This document shows positions 1 to 8,153 of a DNA stretch of 64,000 nucleotides, piece by piece. Positions within the stretch are counted from its first letter, which is position 1. Each line of letters begins with the position of its first letter. A model generated the notes under the pieces. The model did no database searches and was not told the DNA's origin. It saw only the letters and a program-made list of their open reading frames with translations. The DNA lies in the NCBI RefSeq assembly GCF_001513965.1, contig NZ_KQ948036.1:1-64000 (forward strand). The letters are read 5' to 3'. The translations under genes were made by a program, and so were the position numbers. This stretch comes from Streptomyces cellostaticus. Lineage in GTDB: Bacteria; Actinomycetota; Actinomycetes; Streptomycetales; Streptomycetaceae.

Positions 1-10
1 TCCTTTTATA

Positions 11-51
11 GCTCCGGCTCTTGGGTACTGCCCAGGAGCCGGAGCTTTTTT
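11..51 (+). terminator. Rho-independent terminator of an upstream gene
   Basis: A near-perfect 15-bp inverted repeat (outer arms GCTCCGGCTC at 11-20 and GAGCCGGAGC at 36-45, inner TGGG/CCCA) closes a 5-nt loop and is followed by six T at 46-51. It most likely ends a plus-strand gene lying left of the window. Confidence 0.9.
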
Positions 52-108
52 GCGTTGAGGTAGGGTCAGGGGGCATCGTTGGCTCGTTTTCGCACAGGAG
101 GCCCCCGG

Positions 109-717
109 GTGGAGGTCCAGGAGACCCGTGTCCAGACAGACCGGGTCCTCACCATCCCCAACATCCTCAGCATGGCGCGGCTCGTCGCCGTACCCCTCTT
201 CCTCTGGCTGATCCTCAGGCCGGAGTTCGGGGGTCCCAACAGTGATGGCTGGGCCCTCCTCGTGCTGGCTTTCAGTGGGGTCAGCGACTACCTGGACGGC
301 AAGCTCGCCAGGCGCTGGAATCAGATCAGCAGCCTCGGCCGGCTCCTTGATCCCGCTGCCGACCGGCTGTTCGTTCTTTCCACACTGCTGGGCCTCACCT
401 GGCGCGAGATCCTGCCGATCTGGCTGACCGCCCTCCTGTTGCTGCGAGAGCTGGTACTCCTGGTGATGGTGGGCATCCTCAGGCGTCACGGCTATCCGCC
501 GCCACAGGTGAACTTCCTGGGGAAGGCCGCAACCTTCAACCTGATGTACGCCTTCCCGCTCCTGCTCCTCAGCGACGGAAAGGGATGGATCGCGTCACTC
601 GCTGCCATTTTCGGATGGGCGTTCGCAGGGTGGGGTACAACCCTCTATTGGTGGGCAGGAGTGCTCTACGTGGTACAAGTCCGCCGCCTGGTCCGTGCGG
701 ACGCCGCGGCCGATTGA
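109..717 (+). CDS. CDP-alcohol phosphatidyltransferase (cardiolipin synthase / PGP synthase type)
   Basis: This 202-aa integral membrane enzyme of phospholipid synthesis displaces CMP from a CDP-activated lipid. The family signature DG-x2-AR-x8-G-x3-D-x3-D is present as DGKLARR...G...DPAADR about 60-85 residues in, and hydrophobic segments follow to the C-terminus. I start it at GTG 109, because AGGAGG at 96-101 is 7 nt upstream; an in-frame TTG at 79 would bury that site. From memory, the gene next to the mannose-1-phosphate guanylyltransferase in S. coelicolor (SCO1389) is the actinobacterial CDP-alcohol-type cardiolipin synthase. That makes cardiolipin synthase more likely than PgsA, but sequence alone does not separate the two. 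A 113-bp gap separates it from the next gene. Confidence 0.85.
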   Translation: MEVQETRVQTDRVLTIPNILSMARLVAVPLFLWLILRPEFGGPNSDGWALLVLAFSGVSDYLDGKLARRWNQISSLGRLLDPAADRLFVLSTLLGLTWREILPIWLTALLLLRELVLLVMVGILRRHGYPPPQVNFLGKAATFNLMYAFPLLLLSDGKGWIASLAAIFGWAFAGWGTTLYWWAGVLYVVQVRRLVRADAAAD

Positions 718-830
718 GCTCGTTGATTGTCCGGACATAGTGGCCCGATGGCCCGCTGCCCAAATCTGCGGGACAATCAGGACGGGTGAAGTCGGCTAGA
801 CCGTCGTCTCTTTAGGAGGACGCTTCCGAC

Positions 831-3326
831 ATGAAGGCCGTCGTGATGGCCGGTGGCGAAGGCACTCGCCTTCGCCCTATGACCTCCAGCATGCCCAAGC
901 CGCTCCTGCCTGTGGTGAACCGCCCGATCATGGAGCATGTACTGAGGCTGCTCAAAAGGCATGGGCTCAACGAGACAGTTGTCACCGTGCAGTTCCTGGC
1001 ATCGCTCGTCAAGAACTACTTCGGCGACGGCGAAGAGCTCGGAATGGAGCTCACATACGCCAATGAGGAGAAGCCACTCGGTACCGCCGGAAGCGTCAAG
1101 AACGCCGAAGAGGCGTTGAAGGACGATGCTTTCCTCGTCATCTCCGGCGATGCCCTGACCGACTTCGACCTCACCGACCTGATCAATTTCCACAAGGAGA
1201 AGGGCGCGCTGGTCACGGTTTGTCTGACCCGGGTGCCCAATCCGCTGGAGTTCGGGATCACCATCGTCGATGAGGAAGGCAAGGTCGAGCGCTTCCTCGA
1301 GAAGCCGACCTGGGGTCAGGTCTTCTCCGACACGGTCAACACGGGCATTTATGTCATGGAGCCCGAAGTCTTCGACTACGTCGAGCCCGATGTGCCCGTC
1401 GACTGGTCCGGTGACGTCTTCCCGCAGCTGATGAAGGACGGCAAGCCGATCTACGGCTATGTGGCCGAGGGCTACTGGGAGGACGTCGGCACCCACGAGA
1501 GCTATGTGAAGGCGCAGGCCGACGTCCTGGAGGGCAAGGTCAACGTCGACATCGACGGATTCGAGATCTCCCCGGGCGTCTGGGTCGCCGAAGGTGCAGA
1601 GGTGCATCCCGATGCCGTGCTCCGTGGGCCGCTGTACATCGGCGACTACGCCAAGGTGGAGGCCGGAGCGGAAATCCGCGAGCACACCGTCGTGGGTTCC
1701 AACGTCGTCGTCAAGAGCGGTGCCTTCCTGCACCGGGCCGTCGTACACGACAACGTGTATGTCGGTCAGCACAGCAATCTGCGTGGCTGTGTCGTAGGGA
1801 AGAACACCGACATCATGCGGGCCGCCCGGATCGAGGACGGGGCGGTTATCGGTGACGAGTGCCTGATCGGTGAAGAATCGATCGTTCAAGGCAATGTCCG
1901 GGTCTATCCGTTCAAGACCATCGAGGCCGGTGCCTTTGTCAACACCTCGGTCATCTGGGAGTCCAGAGGACAGGCCCAGCTGTTCGGCGCCCGCGGAGTG
2001 TCCGGAATCCTGAACGTGGAGATCACGCCCGAGCTGGCCGTGCGGCTGGCCGGCGCCTATGCGACAACGCTGAAGAAGGGCTCCACGGTCACCACGGCCC
2101 GTGACCACTCCCGAGGCGCCCGTGCGCTCAAGCGGGCCGTGATCTCCGCGCTCCAGGCCAGCGCCATCGACGTACGAGACCTGGAGAACGTGCCGCTGCC
2201 CGTGGCGCGGCAGCAGACCGCGCGAGGCAGTGCCGGCGGCATCATGATCCGGACCTCGCCGGGCGTGCCGGACTCCGTCGACATCATGTTCTTCGACGGG
2301 CAGGGCGCGGACCTGTCGCAGGGCGGTCAGCGCAAACTCGACCGGGTGTTCGCGCGACAGGAGTACCGCAGGGCGTTCCCCGGGGAGATCGGCGACCTGT
2401 ACTTCCCGGCGAGTGTCTTCGACTCGTACACCGGTTCACTGCTCAGGAACGTCGACACCACCGGGATCGCGGAAGCGGGCCTGAAGGTCGTCGTGGACGC
2501 CTCCAACGGCAGTGCCGGCCTCGTCCTGCCGAGTCTGCTCGGCAAGCTCGGGGTGGACTCGCTGACCATCAACCCCGGTCTCGACGAGTCCAGGCCCACG
2601 GAGACCGAGGAGATGCGCCGTAACGGGCTGGTGCGTCTCGGCGAGATAGTGGCGTCCTCCGGTGCCGCGTTCGGTGTCCGGTTCGACCCAGTCGGCGAGC
2701 GGCTGTCGCTCGTGGACGAGAAGGGCCGGATCATCGAGGACGACCGGGCGCTGCTGGTGATGCTGGATCTGGTGGCGGCCGAGCGGCGCAGCGGCCGGGT
2801 GGCGCTGCCGGTGACCACGACCCGGATCGCCGAGCAGGTGGCCGCGTATCACGGCACGCAGGTCGAGTGGACCACCACCTCTCCTGACGACCTCACGCGC
2901 GTGGGGCGCGAGGAGGGCACGATCTTCGGTGGCGATGGCAAGGGCGGCTTCATCGTCCCGGAGTTCAGCAGCGTCTATGACGGCACGGCGGCCTTCGTAC
3001 GGCTGATCGGGCTGGTGGCGCGTACGCAGCTCACGCTGAGCCAGATCGATGCGCGGATTCCGCGGGCGCATGTCCTCAAGCGGGACCTGGCGACCCCGTG
3101 GGCTGTCAAGGGTCTGGTGATGCGGCGCGTCGTGGAGGCAGCCGGGGATCGCTTTGTCGACACGACCGACGGTGTGCGGGTCGTGGAGACCGACGGCCGC
3201 TGGGTGATGGTGCTGCCCGACCCGGCGGAGGCGGTCACCCATCTGTGGGCCGAGGGGCCCGACGATGCCGGAGCGCAGGCCCTGCTGGACGAGTGGTCGG
3301 CCGTGGTGGACAGCGCCGGGCGCTAG
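831..3326 (+). CDS. manC: Mannose-1-phosphate guanylyltransferase fused to a degenerate phosphomannomutase-like domain
   Basis: This 831-aa fusion protein starts at ATG 831, 10 nt after AGGAGGA (814-820). Residues about 1-240 are a nucleotidyltransferase with the intact signature GGEGTRLRPMT and the PKPLLPV motif, expected to make GDP-mannose (or another NDP-sugar) from sugar-1-phosphate. Residues about 250-370 are left-handed beta-helix hexapeptide repeats. Residues about 380-831 have the phosphoglucomutase/phosphomannomutase fold order, but key motifs are altered: the phosphoserine loop TASHNP reads RTSPGVP, the metal loop DGDGDR reads DPVGER, and the sugar loop GGE-SGH reads GGDGKGG. I infer that the C-terminal half is non-catalytic or regulatory. 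GDP-mannose feeds glycan and protein mannosylation in Streptomyces. Substrate choice (mannose versus glucose) is not certain. Confidence 0.85.
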   Translation: MKAVVMAGGEGTRLRPMTSSMPKPLLPVVNRPIMEHVLRLLKRHGLNETVVTVQFLASLVKNYFGDGEELGMELTYANEEKPLGTAGSVKNAEEALKDDAFLVISGDALTDFDLTDLINFHKEKGALVTVCLTRVPNPLEFGITIVDEEGKVERFLEKPTWGQVFSDTVNTGIYVMEPEVFDYVEPDVPVDWSGDVFPQLMKDGKPIYGYVAEGYWEDVGTHESYVKAQADVLEGKVNVDIDGFEISPGVWVAEGAEVHPDAVLRGPLYIGDYAKVEAGAEIREHTVVGSNVVVKSGAFLHRAVVHDNVYVGQHSNLRGCVVGKNTDIMRAARIEDGAVIGDECLIGEESIVQGNVRVYPFKTIEAGAFVNTSVIWESRGQAQLFGARGVSGILNVEITPELAVRLAGAYATTLKKGSTVTTARDHSRGARALKRAVISALQASAIDVRDLENVPLPVARQQTARGSAGGIMIRTSPGVPDSVDIMFFDGQGADLSQGGQRKLDRVFARQEYRRAFPGEIGDLYFPASVFDSYTGSLLRNVDTTGIAEAGLKVVVDASNGSAGLVLPSLLGKLGVDSLTINPGLDESRPTETEEMRRNGLVRLGEIVASSGAAFGVRFDPVGERLSLVDEKGRIIEDDRALLVMLDLVAAERRSGRVALPVTTTRIAEQVAAYHGTQVEWTTTSPDDLTRVGREEGTIFGGDGKGGFIVPEFSSVYDGTAAFVRLIGLVARTQLTLSQIDARIPRAHVLKRDLATPWAVKGLVMRRVVEAAGDRFVDTTDGVRVVETDGRWVMVLPDPAEAVTHLWAEGPDDAGAQALLDEWSAVVDSAGR

Positions 3327-3455
3327 ACCTGGTGGTCCCGGACGGCGAAAAACACTGCACGCGTGCGTGCCGGACAAGTGTCCCCAGGGGGGCCTGTCCG
3401 GCACGCCGGTGGGGCCATTCGGAGGTACTGCTCGCGACATGCGACGATGTGCGGC

Positions 3456-4364
3456 ATGCCGCAGCAACCCCCCGTTCGGAGCAGCCCCCCGCGGCCGCAG
3501 CGTCCGGACGCTTCCATGTCGTTGATCACCAACGTCATGGACCACAGCCTCGACGACGGGTACGCCGAGGCCGCCGCCCGGAAGAAGTCCCGGGGCGAAG
3601 GCGGGCTGCCGAAGACGCTCAGGGCGAAGCTGGGCCTGGCGGCCGGGCTGGTGCTTGCGGCGCTGGTGGTGACCGTAGGGGCCGCGCAGGCGCGGGTGGC
3701 GGCGCCCGTGGTGGCCAAGGAGCGCCAGGAGCTGATCGACCGCATAGACCGGGAGACCTCGGGTGCGGACAAGCTCGAAAGCAGTGTCGACGAGCTGCGC
3801 GACGACGTCAGCGCGCGCCAGCGGGCGGCTCTGAAGCAGAGTGGCGGCAGTGCCGAGGCGGACCTGGTGAGTGTTCTGTCGGGCGCCACCGCGGTGCACG
3901 GCCCCGGGGTCAGGCTCGTCGTGAACGACGCCAAGGAGGCCAGCACCGGCGGCGAGGGCACCAACCCCCGCGAGACCTCCGGTTTCTCCGACACCGGGCG
4001 GGTGCGGGACCGGGACATGCAGCGGGTGGTCAACGGGCTGTGGGCCTCCGGGGCCGAGGCCGTCTCCGTCAACGGACAGCGGTTGACGGCCCTGTCCGCG
4101 ATCAGGGCCGCGGGTGACGCGATACTGGTCGACAACAAGCCGCTGGTGCCGCCGTACACGGTGCTGGCGGTGGGGGACGGGGAACGGCTGAGCACCAGGT
4201 TCCAGAACAGCGCCGACGGACTGTATCTGCATGCCCTGGAGGATGACTACGGCATCCGTGCCACCATCTCCGCGCAGGGGGACGTCCGGTTGCCTGCCGC
4301 ACCCAGTGTGATCGTACGTACAGCACAGCCGAACGCCGAGAAAACTGAGAAGGGCACATCGTGA
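3456..4364 (+). CDS. DUF881 family membrane-anchored protein (first of two)
   Basis: This DUF881 protein of about 302 aa has a basic N-terminus, one membrane anchor (around LRAKLGLAAGLVLAALVVTV) and a coiled-coil-prone stretch. The extracytoplasmic domain carries the family's HGPGVRLVVNDA and GAEAVSVNGQRL motifs. The function of DUF881 is unknown. It forms an overlapping set with the small basic protein and a second DUF881 gene, and the stop overlaps the next start by 4 bp. The start is uncertain: ATG 3456 (MPQQPPV) is my choice, ATG 3447 and ATG 3516 are alternatives, and none has a strong Shine-Dalgarno. Confidence 0.8.
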   Translation: MPQQPPVRSSPPRPQRPDASMSLITNVMDHSLDDGYAEAAARKKSRGEGGLPKTLRAKLGLAAGLVLAALVVTVGAAQARVAAPVVAKERQELIDRIDRETSGADKLESSVDELRDDVSARQRAALKQSGGSAEADLVSVLSGATAVHGPGVRLVVNDAKEASTGGEGTNPRETSGFSDTGRVRDRDMQRVVNGLWASGAEAVSVNGQRLTALSAIRAAGDAILVDNKPLVPPYTVLAVGDGERLSTRFQNSADGLYLHALEDDYGIRATISAQGDVRLPAAPSVIVRTAQPNAEKTEKGTS

Positions 4365-4693
4365 TCGCCGTACTGGGCCTCGTCGTGGGAGTCGTGGCCG
4401 GCCTGTTGGTCCGGCCTGAGGTTCCGGCGGTCGTCGAGCCTTATCTGCCGATCGCCGTCGTGGCGGCGCTGGACGCCGTGTTCGGTGGTCTGCGGGCCAT
4501 GCTCGACGGCATCTTCGACGACAAGGTCTTCGTGGTGTCGTTCCTGTCCAATGTGGTCGTGGCCGCGCTGATCGTGTTCCTGGGGGACAAGTTGGGCGTG
4601 GGCGCGCAGCTGTCCACGGGTGTCGTCGTGGTCCTGGGTATCCGGATCTTCTCCAACGCCGCGGCGATCCGGCGGCACGTCTTCCGGGCGTGA
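4361..4693 (+). CDS. Small basic protein, DUF1290 (Sbp family)
   Basis: This 110-aa protein has about three hydrophobic segments and the DUF1290 core: IPYLP-like EPYLPIAVVAALD, GGLRA and a terminal basic tail. Homologues in other Gram-positives sit near division genes. GTG 4361 overlaps the upstream stop (GTGA), which indicates translational coupling with the flanking DUF881 genes. Its position between two DUF881 proteins, and close to an FtsR-type regulator, suggests a membrane complex connected with division or envelope. That is inference from gene order only. Confidence 0.85.
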   Translation: MIAVLGLVVGVVAGLLVRPEVPAVVEPYLPIAVVAALDAVFGGLRAMLDGIFDDKVFVVSFLSNVVVAALIVFLGDKLGVGAQLSTGVVVVLGIRIFSNAAAIRRHVFRA

Positions 4694-4698
4694 GACCG

Positions 4699-5535
4699 AT
4701 GAGCAACCAGGAGGAGCAGCCGGAGAACAGGCTGCGTAAGGAACTGCCCGACGAGGTGTCGGCCTCGGCCGCAGAGCCGGAGCAGGCGCCCGCCGGGAGC
4801 GGCGAGCAGCAGCTCACCGGGCGCCAGCGGCTGGTCAAGGGGCTGTGGCCGCTGCGCGTCACCAGGGCCCAACTCATCGTCGCCCTACTGCTGTTCGGGC
4901 TCGGTTTCGGGCTGGCCGTGCAGGTGGCGTCGAACAGCGACAGCGACAGCGCGCTGCGCGGCGCACGTCAGGAAGATCTTGTTCGCATCCTCGATGAACT
5001 GGATTCGCGTACTCAGCGTCTTGAAGACGAGAAGCAGGGTCTCGAAAAGCAGCGGTCGGAGCTGCAGAGCAGCTCCGACCAAGCCGCGGAGGCGCGCAAG
5101 CAGACGGCTGAGAAGGAGAAGCAACTCGGCATTCTGGCGGGCACCGTGGCGGCTCAGGGTCCCGGCATCACCATGACGATCGAGGACACGAAGGGGACGG
5201 TCAAGGCGGACATGCTGCTCGACGCGATCCAGGAGCTGCGCGCGGCCGGTGCGGAGGCGATCCAGGTCAACGGGGTACGGGTGGTCGCGAGCAGCTACTT
5301 CACCGACTCGGAGAAGAGTGTGAGCGTCGACGGGAACAAGATCAACGCTCCCTATCGTTTCCAGATCATCGGCAAGCCGCAGGATCTCGAGCCGGCGCTG
5401 AACATCCCTGGAGGCGTGGTGCAGACCTTGGAGAAGGAGCAGGCCACGGTGACTGTGGAGCGGTCGAGCAAGATCGTTGTGGACGCCTTGCGACAGGCGA
5501 AGCAGCCTGACTACGCTCGGTCGTCCTCCCAGTGA
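4699..5535 (+). CDS. DUF881 family membrane-anchored protein (second of two)
   Basis: This is a DUF881 protein of about 278 aa. An acidic cytoplasmic N-terminus is followed by a membrane segment (LIVALLLFGLGFGLAVQVA), a clear coiled coil rich in E/K/Q at about residues 100-145, and a DUF881 domain with GPGITMTIEDTKG and GAEAIQVNGVRVV. It is a paralogue of the gene two positions upstream and belongs to the same overlapping operon. ATG 4699 is chosen; GTG 4690, which would overlap the preceding stop, is equally possible because neither has a good Shine-Dalgarno. Function unknown. Confidence 0.8.
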   Translation: MSNQEEQPENRLRKELPDEVSASAAEPEQAPAGSGEQQLTGRQRLVKGLWPLRVTRAQLIVALLLFGLGFGLAVQVASNSDSDSALRGARQEDLVRILDELDSRTQRLEDEKQGLEKQRSELQSSSDQAAEARKQTAEKEKQLGILAGTVAAQGPGITMTIEDTKGTVKADMLLDAIQELRAAGAEAIQVNGVRVVASSYFTDSEKSVSVDGNKINAPYRFQIIGKPQDLEPALNIPGGVVQTLEKEQATVTVERSSKIVVDALRQAKQPDYARSSSQ

Positions 5536-5725
5536 ACCGGCGGTGCATGGGGGACGTCCGGCAGGGGCATGAGGTTGCGGGGGGTCGGCGCACCGAAGGG
5601 GTGGTGCGTGGTGGAAACTGTCTGGTGGATACGGACGTTGTGAGGATGTCCGGGTCGGCCGGTGTAGGCAATCAGGGTTCGTCCTGCCCCACGGGCGGGT
5701 CTGTTTCGGTCAAGGGGAATCGCCC

Positions 5726-6556
5726 GTGAAGTTGTTTGCGAAGTTGTTCGGCAAGAGCGCGCGAGAGGGTAGCGACAACGCGACCGCTCGCCATCGCGCA
5801 CAGCCTGACGCAGAGGGTCAGCGCCCGCTGTTCCGTGACCAGGTCGCTGGTCCGGGCGGTGACATTTCCGGAGGTCAGGGCGCGGCGTCTGTTGACCCTG
5901 CGCAGTCCGGCGGCATAGGTTTCGGGCAACCGTCAACCTCAAGTGCGGGTGGAGGGTTTGCCTCCGACCCGTACGCGTCCAATGCCCCGTCGGGACAGCC
6001 GCGGCAGGAGGATCCGTCCATGTCGGTCCTGGTGTGTACGAGGTGCGGTAACCGCAATGCGGACAGCGCCCGGTTCTGCTCCAACTGCGGCGCGCCGCTG
6101 CGCGCCGGGGTGGCGCCGGAGCGCGCCTCCGAGACGACGTCCACGATCTCGATCTCGGGCCTCGAGGCCTACGACGCCGAGGTGACCGGGCAGACGCAGG
6201 TGCCGATGCTCTCGCCCGAGGCGCAGGCCGCGGTGGACGCCCTGCCGCTGGGCTCGGCGCTGCTGGTGGTGCGCCGGGGGCCGAACTCGGGCAGCCGCTT
6301 CCTGCTGGACAGCGACCTGACCACGGCTGGCCGTCATCCGCAGAGCGACATCTTCCTGGACGACGTCACGGTCTCGCGGCGGCACGTGGAGTTCCGGCGC
6401 TCCCCGGACGGCTCGTTCACCGTGGCCGACGTGGGCAGTCTGAACGGCACGTACGTCAACCGTGAGCGGATCGACCAGGTCGCCCTCTCGAACGGTGACG
6501 AGGTGCAGATCGGCAAGTACCGGCTGGTCTTCTACGCGAGCCGGCAGGGCATCTGA
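5726..6556 (+). CDS. garA: GarA/OdhI-type FHA-domain protein with N-terminal zinc ribbon
   Basis: GarA/OdhI proteins bind and inhibit 2-oxoglutarate dehydrogenase and related enzymes, and are switched off when a Ser/Thr kinase phosphorylates an ETT motif. Here residues about 150-276 closely follow GarA: an ETTS motif, then a linker, then the FHA domain with GSRFLLD, AGRHPQSDIFLDDVTVSRRH and GSLNGTYVN. Unusually, a CxxC-x10-CxxC zinc ribbon (CTRCGN...CSNCGAP) precedes it, itself preceded by about 98 Gly/Ser/Gln-rich residues. GTG 5726 has a weak AAGGGGA; an internal ATG at 6020 has an excellent AGGAGGA (6006-6012), so a 178-aa form beginning just before the ribbon may be the main product. A 190-bp gap precedes the long start. 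Confidence 0.85.
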   Translation: MKLFAKLFGKSAREGSDNATARHRAQPDAEGQRPLFRDQVAGPGGDISGGQGAASVDPAQSGGIGFGQPSTSSAGGGFASDPYASNAPSGQPRQEDPSMSVLVCTRCGNRNADSARFCSNCGAPLRAGVAPERASETTSTISISGLEAYDAEVTGQTQVPMLSPEAQAAVDALPLGSALLVVRRGPNSGSRFLLDSDLTTAGRHPQSDIFLDDVTVSRRHVEFRRSPDGSFTVADVGSLNGTYVNRERIDQVALSNGDEVQIGKYRLVFYASRQGI

Positions 6557-6594
6557 CCCCCCGGATCCCGTCCGGGGGACCCCAGGGAAGGTCC

Positions 6595-7332
6595 ATGCTT
6601 CAATCACCGAGCGGCGGTGCCCGAAGCGGTACCGCCGCCGCGGACAGTGGGCTGCTGAGCATCGGCACGGTGCTGAACGCGCTGCGCGACGAGTTCCCCG
6701 AAGTCACCATCTCCAAGATCCGCTTCCTGGAGTCGGAGGGGCTCATCGAGCCGCAGCGGACCCCGTCGGGGTACCGCAAGTTCAGTGCCGGGGACGTCGA
6801 GCGCCTCGCTCACGTCCTGAGGATGCAGCGGGACCACTATCTGCCGCTCAAGGTGATCCGCGAGCACCTGGAGGCCATGGAGCGGGGCGAGGCCGTCCAG
6901 CTGCCCGTGGTGGGGCGCCAGCGTACCGGGGAGGACGTACCGGAGCCGGTCGAGCGGCCCACGGTCGCCCGGGTCGGGCGGGCCGAGCTGCTCGCGGCCG
7001 CCGGCATCGACGAGGGCGAACTCAAGGAGTGGGAGTCCTACGGGCTCATCGCTCCCCTGGAGGACGGGGTGTACGACGCCGAGGCCGTCACCGTGGCCTC
7101 GCTCGTGGCCGAGCTGGGCCGGTTCGGGATCGAGCCGCGCCACCTGCGGGTGATGAAGGCCGCGGCCGACCGCGAGGCGGGGCTCGTGGACCAGGTGGTG
7201 GCCCCCCTGAAGCGCCACCGCAACCCGCAGACCAGGGCTCACGCCGAGGCCCGTGCGAAGGAGCTGGCGGCGCTCACGGTGAAGCTGCACGCTGCACTGG
7301 TACAGACCGCCCTCGGCGTGCGGCTGCCCTGA
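6595..7332 (+). CDS. ftsR: FtsR-type MerR family transcriptional regulator
   Basis: This 245-aa protein begins its winged-helix domain with LSIGTVLNALRDEFPEVTIS and SKIRFLESEGLIEPQRTPSGYRKF, the hallmark of the actinobacterial MerR regulators called FtsR, which activate ftsZ in Corynebacterium. A second MerR-like helical half (about residues 125-215) includes ESYGLIAPLEDGVYDAEAV. It starts at ATG 6595 with GGGAAGG just upstream. It lies 38 bp after garA and before the DUF151 gene, a conserved actinobacterial order (garA-ftsR-DUF151-MerR). Control of division genes is inferred from the family. Confidence 0.8.
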   Translation: MLQSPSGGARSGTAAADSGLLSIGTVLNALRDEFPEVTISKIRFLESEGLIEPQRTPSGYRKFSAGDVERLAHVLRMQRDHYLPLKVIREHLEAMERGEAVQLPVVGRQRTGEDVPEPVERPTVARVGRAELLAAAGIDEGELKEWESYGLIAPLEDGVYDAEAVTVASLVAELGRFGIEPRHLRVMKAAADREAGLVDQVVAPLKRHRNPQTRAHAEARAKELAALTVKLHAALVQTALGVRLP

Positions 7333-7418
7333 GCAGCGGGGTGTCACGGGAGGCCGGATCGGGCACCTGTTCCCGGCCCGACTACCCAAACGTCCCGGGC
7401 ACGGCCTAGGGTTGCAAT

Positions 7419-7892
7419 GTGAACGAGCTCGATGTCGTAGGTGTCCGGGTCGAAATGCCCTCCAACCAACCGATCGTGCTCCTGCGCGAAGTGGGAGGCG
7501 ACCGTTACCTCCCCATCTGGATCGGGCCGGGGGAGGCGACGGCGATCGCCTTCGCCCAGCAGGGCATGGCCCCCGCGCGACCGCTGACCCACGACCTGTT
7601 CAAGGACGTGCTGGAGGCCGTCGGCCAGGAGCTGACCGAAGTACGCATCACGGATCTGCGTGAGGGCGTCTTCTACGCGGAGCTGGTCTTCGCCAGCGGG
7701 GTCGAGGTGAGCGCCCGTCCCTCCGACGCCATAGCGCTCGCCCTGCGCACCGGAACGCCGATCTATGGCAGTGACACGGTGCTGGACGACGCCGGTATCG
7801 CGATTCCGGACGAGCAGGAGGACGAGGTGGAGAAGTTCCGCGAGTTCCTCGACCAGATCTCGCCCGAGGACTTCGGCACCAGCAGCCAGTGA
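7419..7892 (+). CDS. Bifunctional nuclease family protein (DUF151)
   Basis: This 157-aa protein matches DUF151 over its whole length: RYLPIWIGPGEATAIA, RPLTHDLF, and SARPSDAIALALRTGTPIY. It has the usual acidic tail (DEQEDEVEKFREFLD). DUF151 proteins are widespread; a plant member was described as a bifunctional nuclease, but bacterial function is unclear. The GTG 7419 start lacks an obvious Shine-Dalgarno. It sits in the conserved garA-ftsR-DUF151-MerR cluster. Confidence 0.85.
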   Translation: MNELDVVGVRVEMPSNQPIVLLREVGGDRYLPIWIGPGEATAIAFAQQGMAPARPLTHDLFKDVLEAVGQELTEVRITDLREGVFYAELVFASGVEVSARPSDAIALALRTGTPIYGSDTVLDDAGIAIPDEQEDEVEKFREFLDQISPEDFGTSSQ

Positions 7893-8067
7893 GGCGGATC
7901 CGGCCGAGCGGTCAGCGGGTCTGTACCCGTCCCTTGGGCGGTTCGTCGGCCCCCGGCGCCGTGGCAATTGCCACCGGCCATGGAGAGCGTCCTACGGCTT
8001 CCCGCGAACGCATTCGGCTAGCCTTTCCCCGCGGTGGGGCACGGGAAACCACTCTTAGGGTGATTAT

Positions 8068-8085
8068 CACTCGGCGTGCCGAGTG
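8068..8085. promoter_or_regulatory. 18-bp palindrome upstream of the merR promoter
   Basis: CACTCGGC-GT-GCCGAGTG is a perfect 8-bp inverted repeat with a 2-nt centre. It abuts a second perfect palindrome, GTGATTATCAC (8060-8070). Both lie just upstream of the -35 of the promoter at 8095-8123, so they are candidate regulator sites. Confidence 0.55.
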
Positions 8086-8094
8086 TGGCGATCG

Positions 8095-8123
8095 TTGACG
8101 CGCCCCTGGTGACTGCCTACCGT
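8095..8123 (+). promoter_or_regulatory. Sigma-70/HrdB-type promoter for the second merR gene
   Basis: TTGACG (8095-8100), a 17-nt spacer and TACCGT (8118-8123) fit the principal sigma-factor consensus of Streptomyces. The predicted start near 8130 leaves about 24 nt of leader before GTG 8154, including its GGAGG. Confidence 0.65.
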
Positions 8124-8153
8124 CGAGAAGGCAGGTCAAGGACGGAGGTCGGC

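Noticed and set aside
777..2108. 443-aa reading frame antisense to manC
   Set aside because: It lies on the opposite strand of a clearly conserved enzyme, has no family pattern, and results from the high-GC codon bias.
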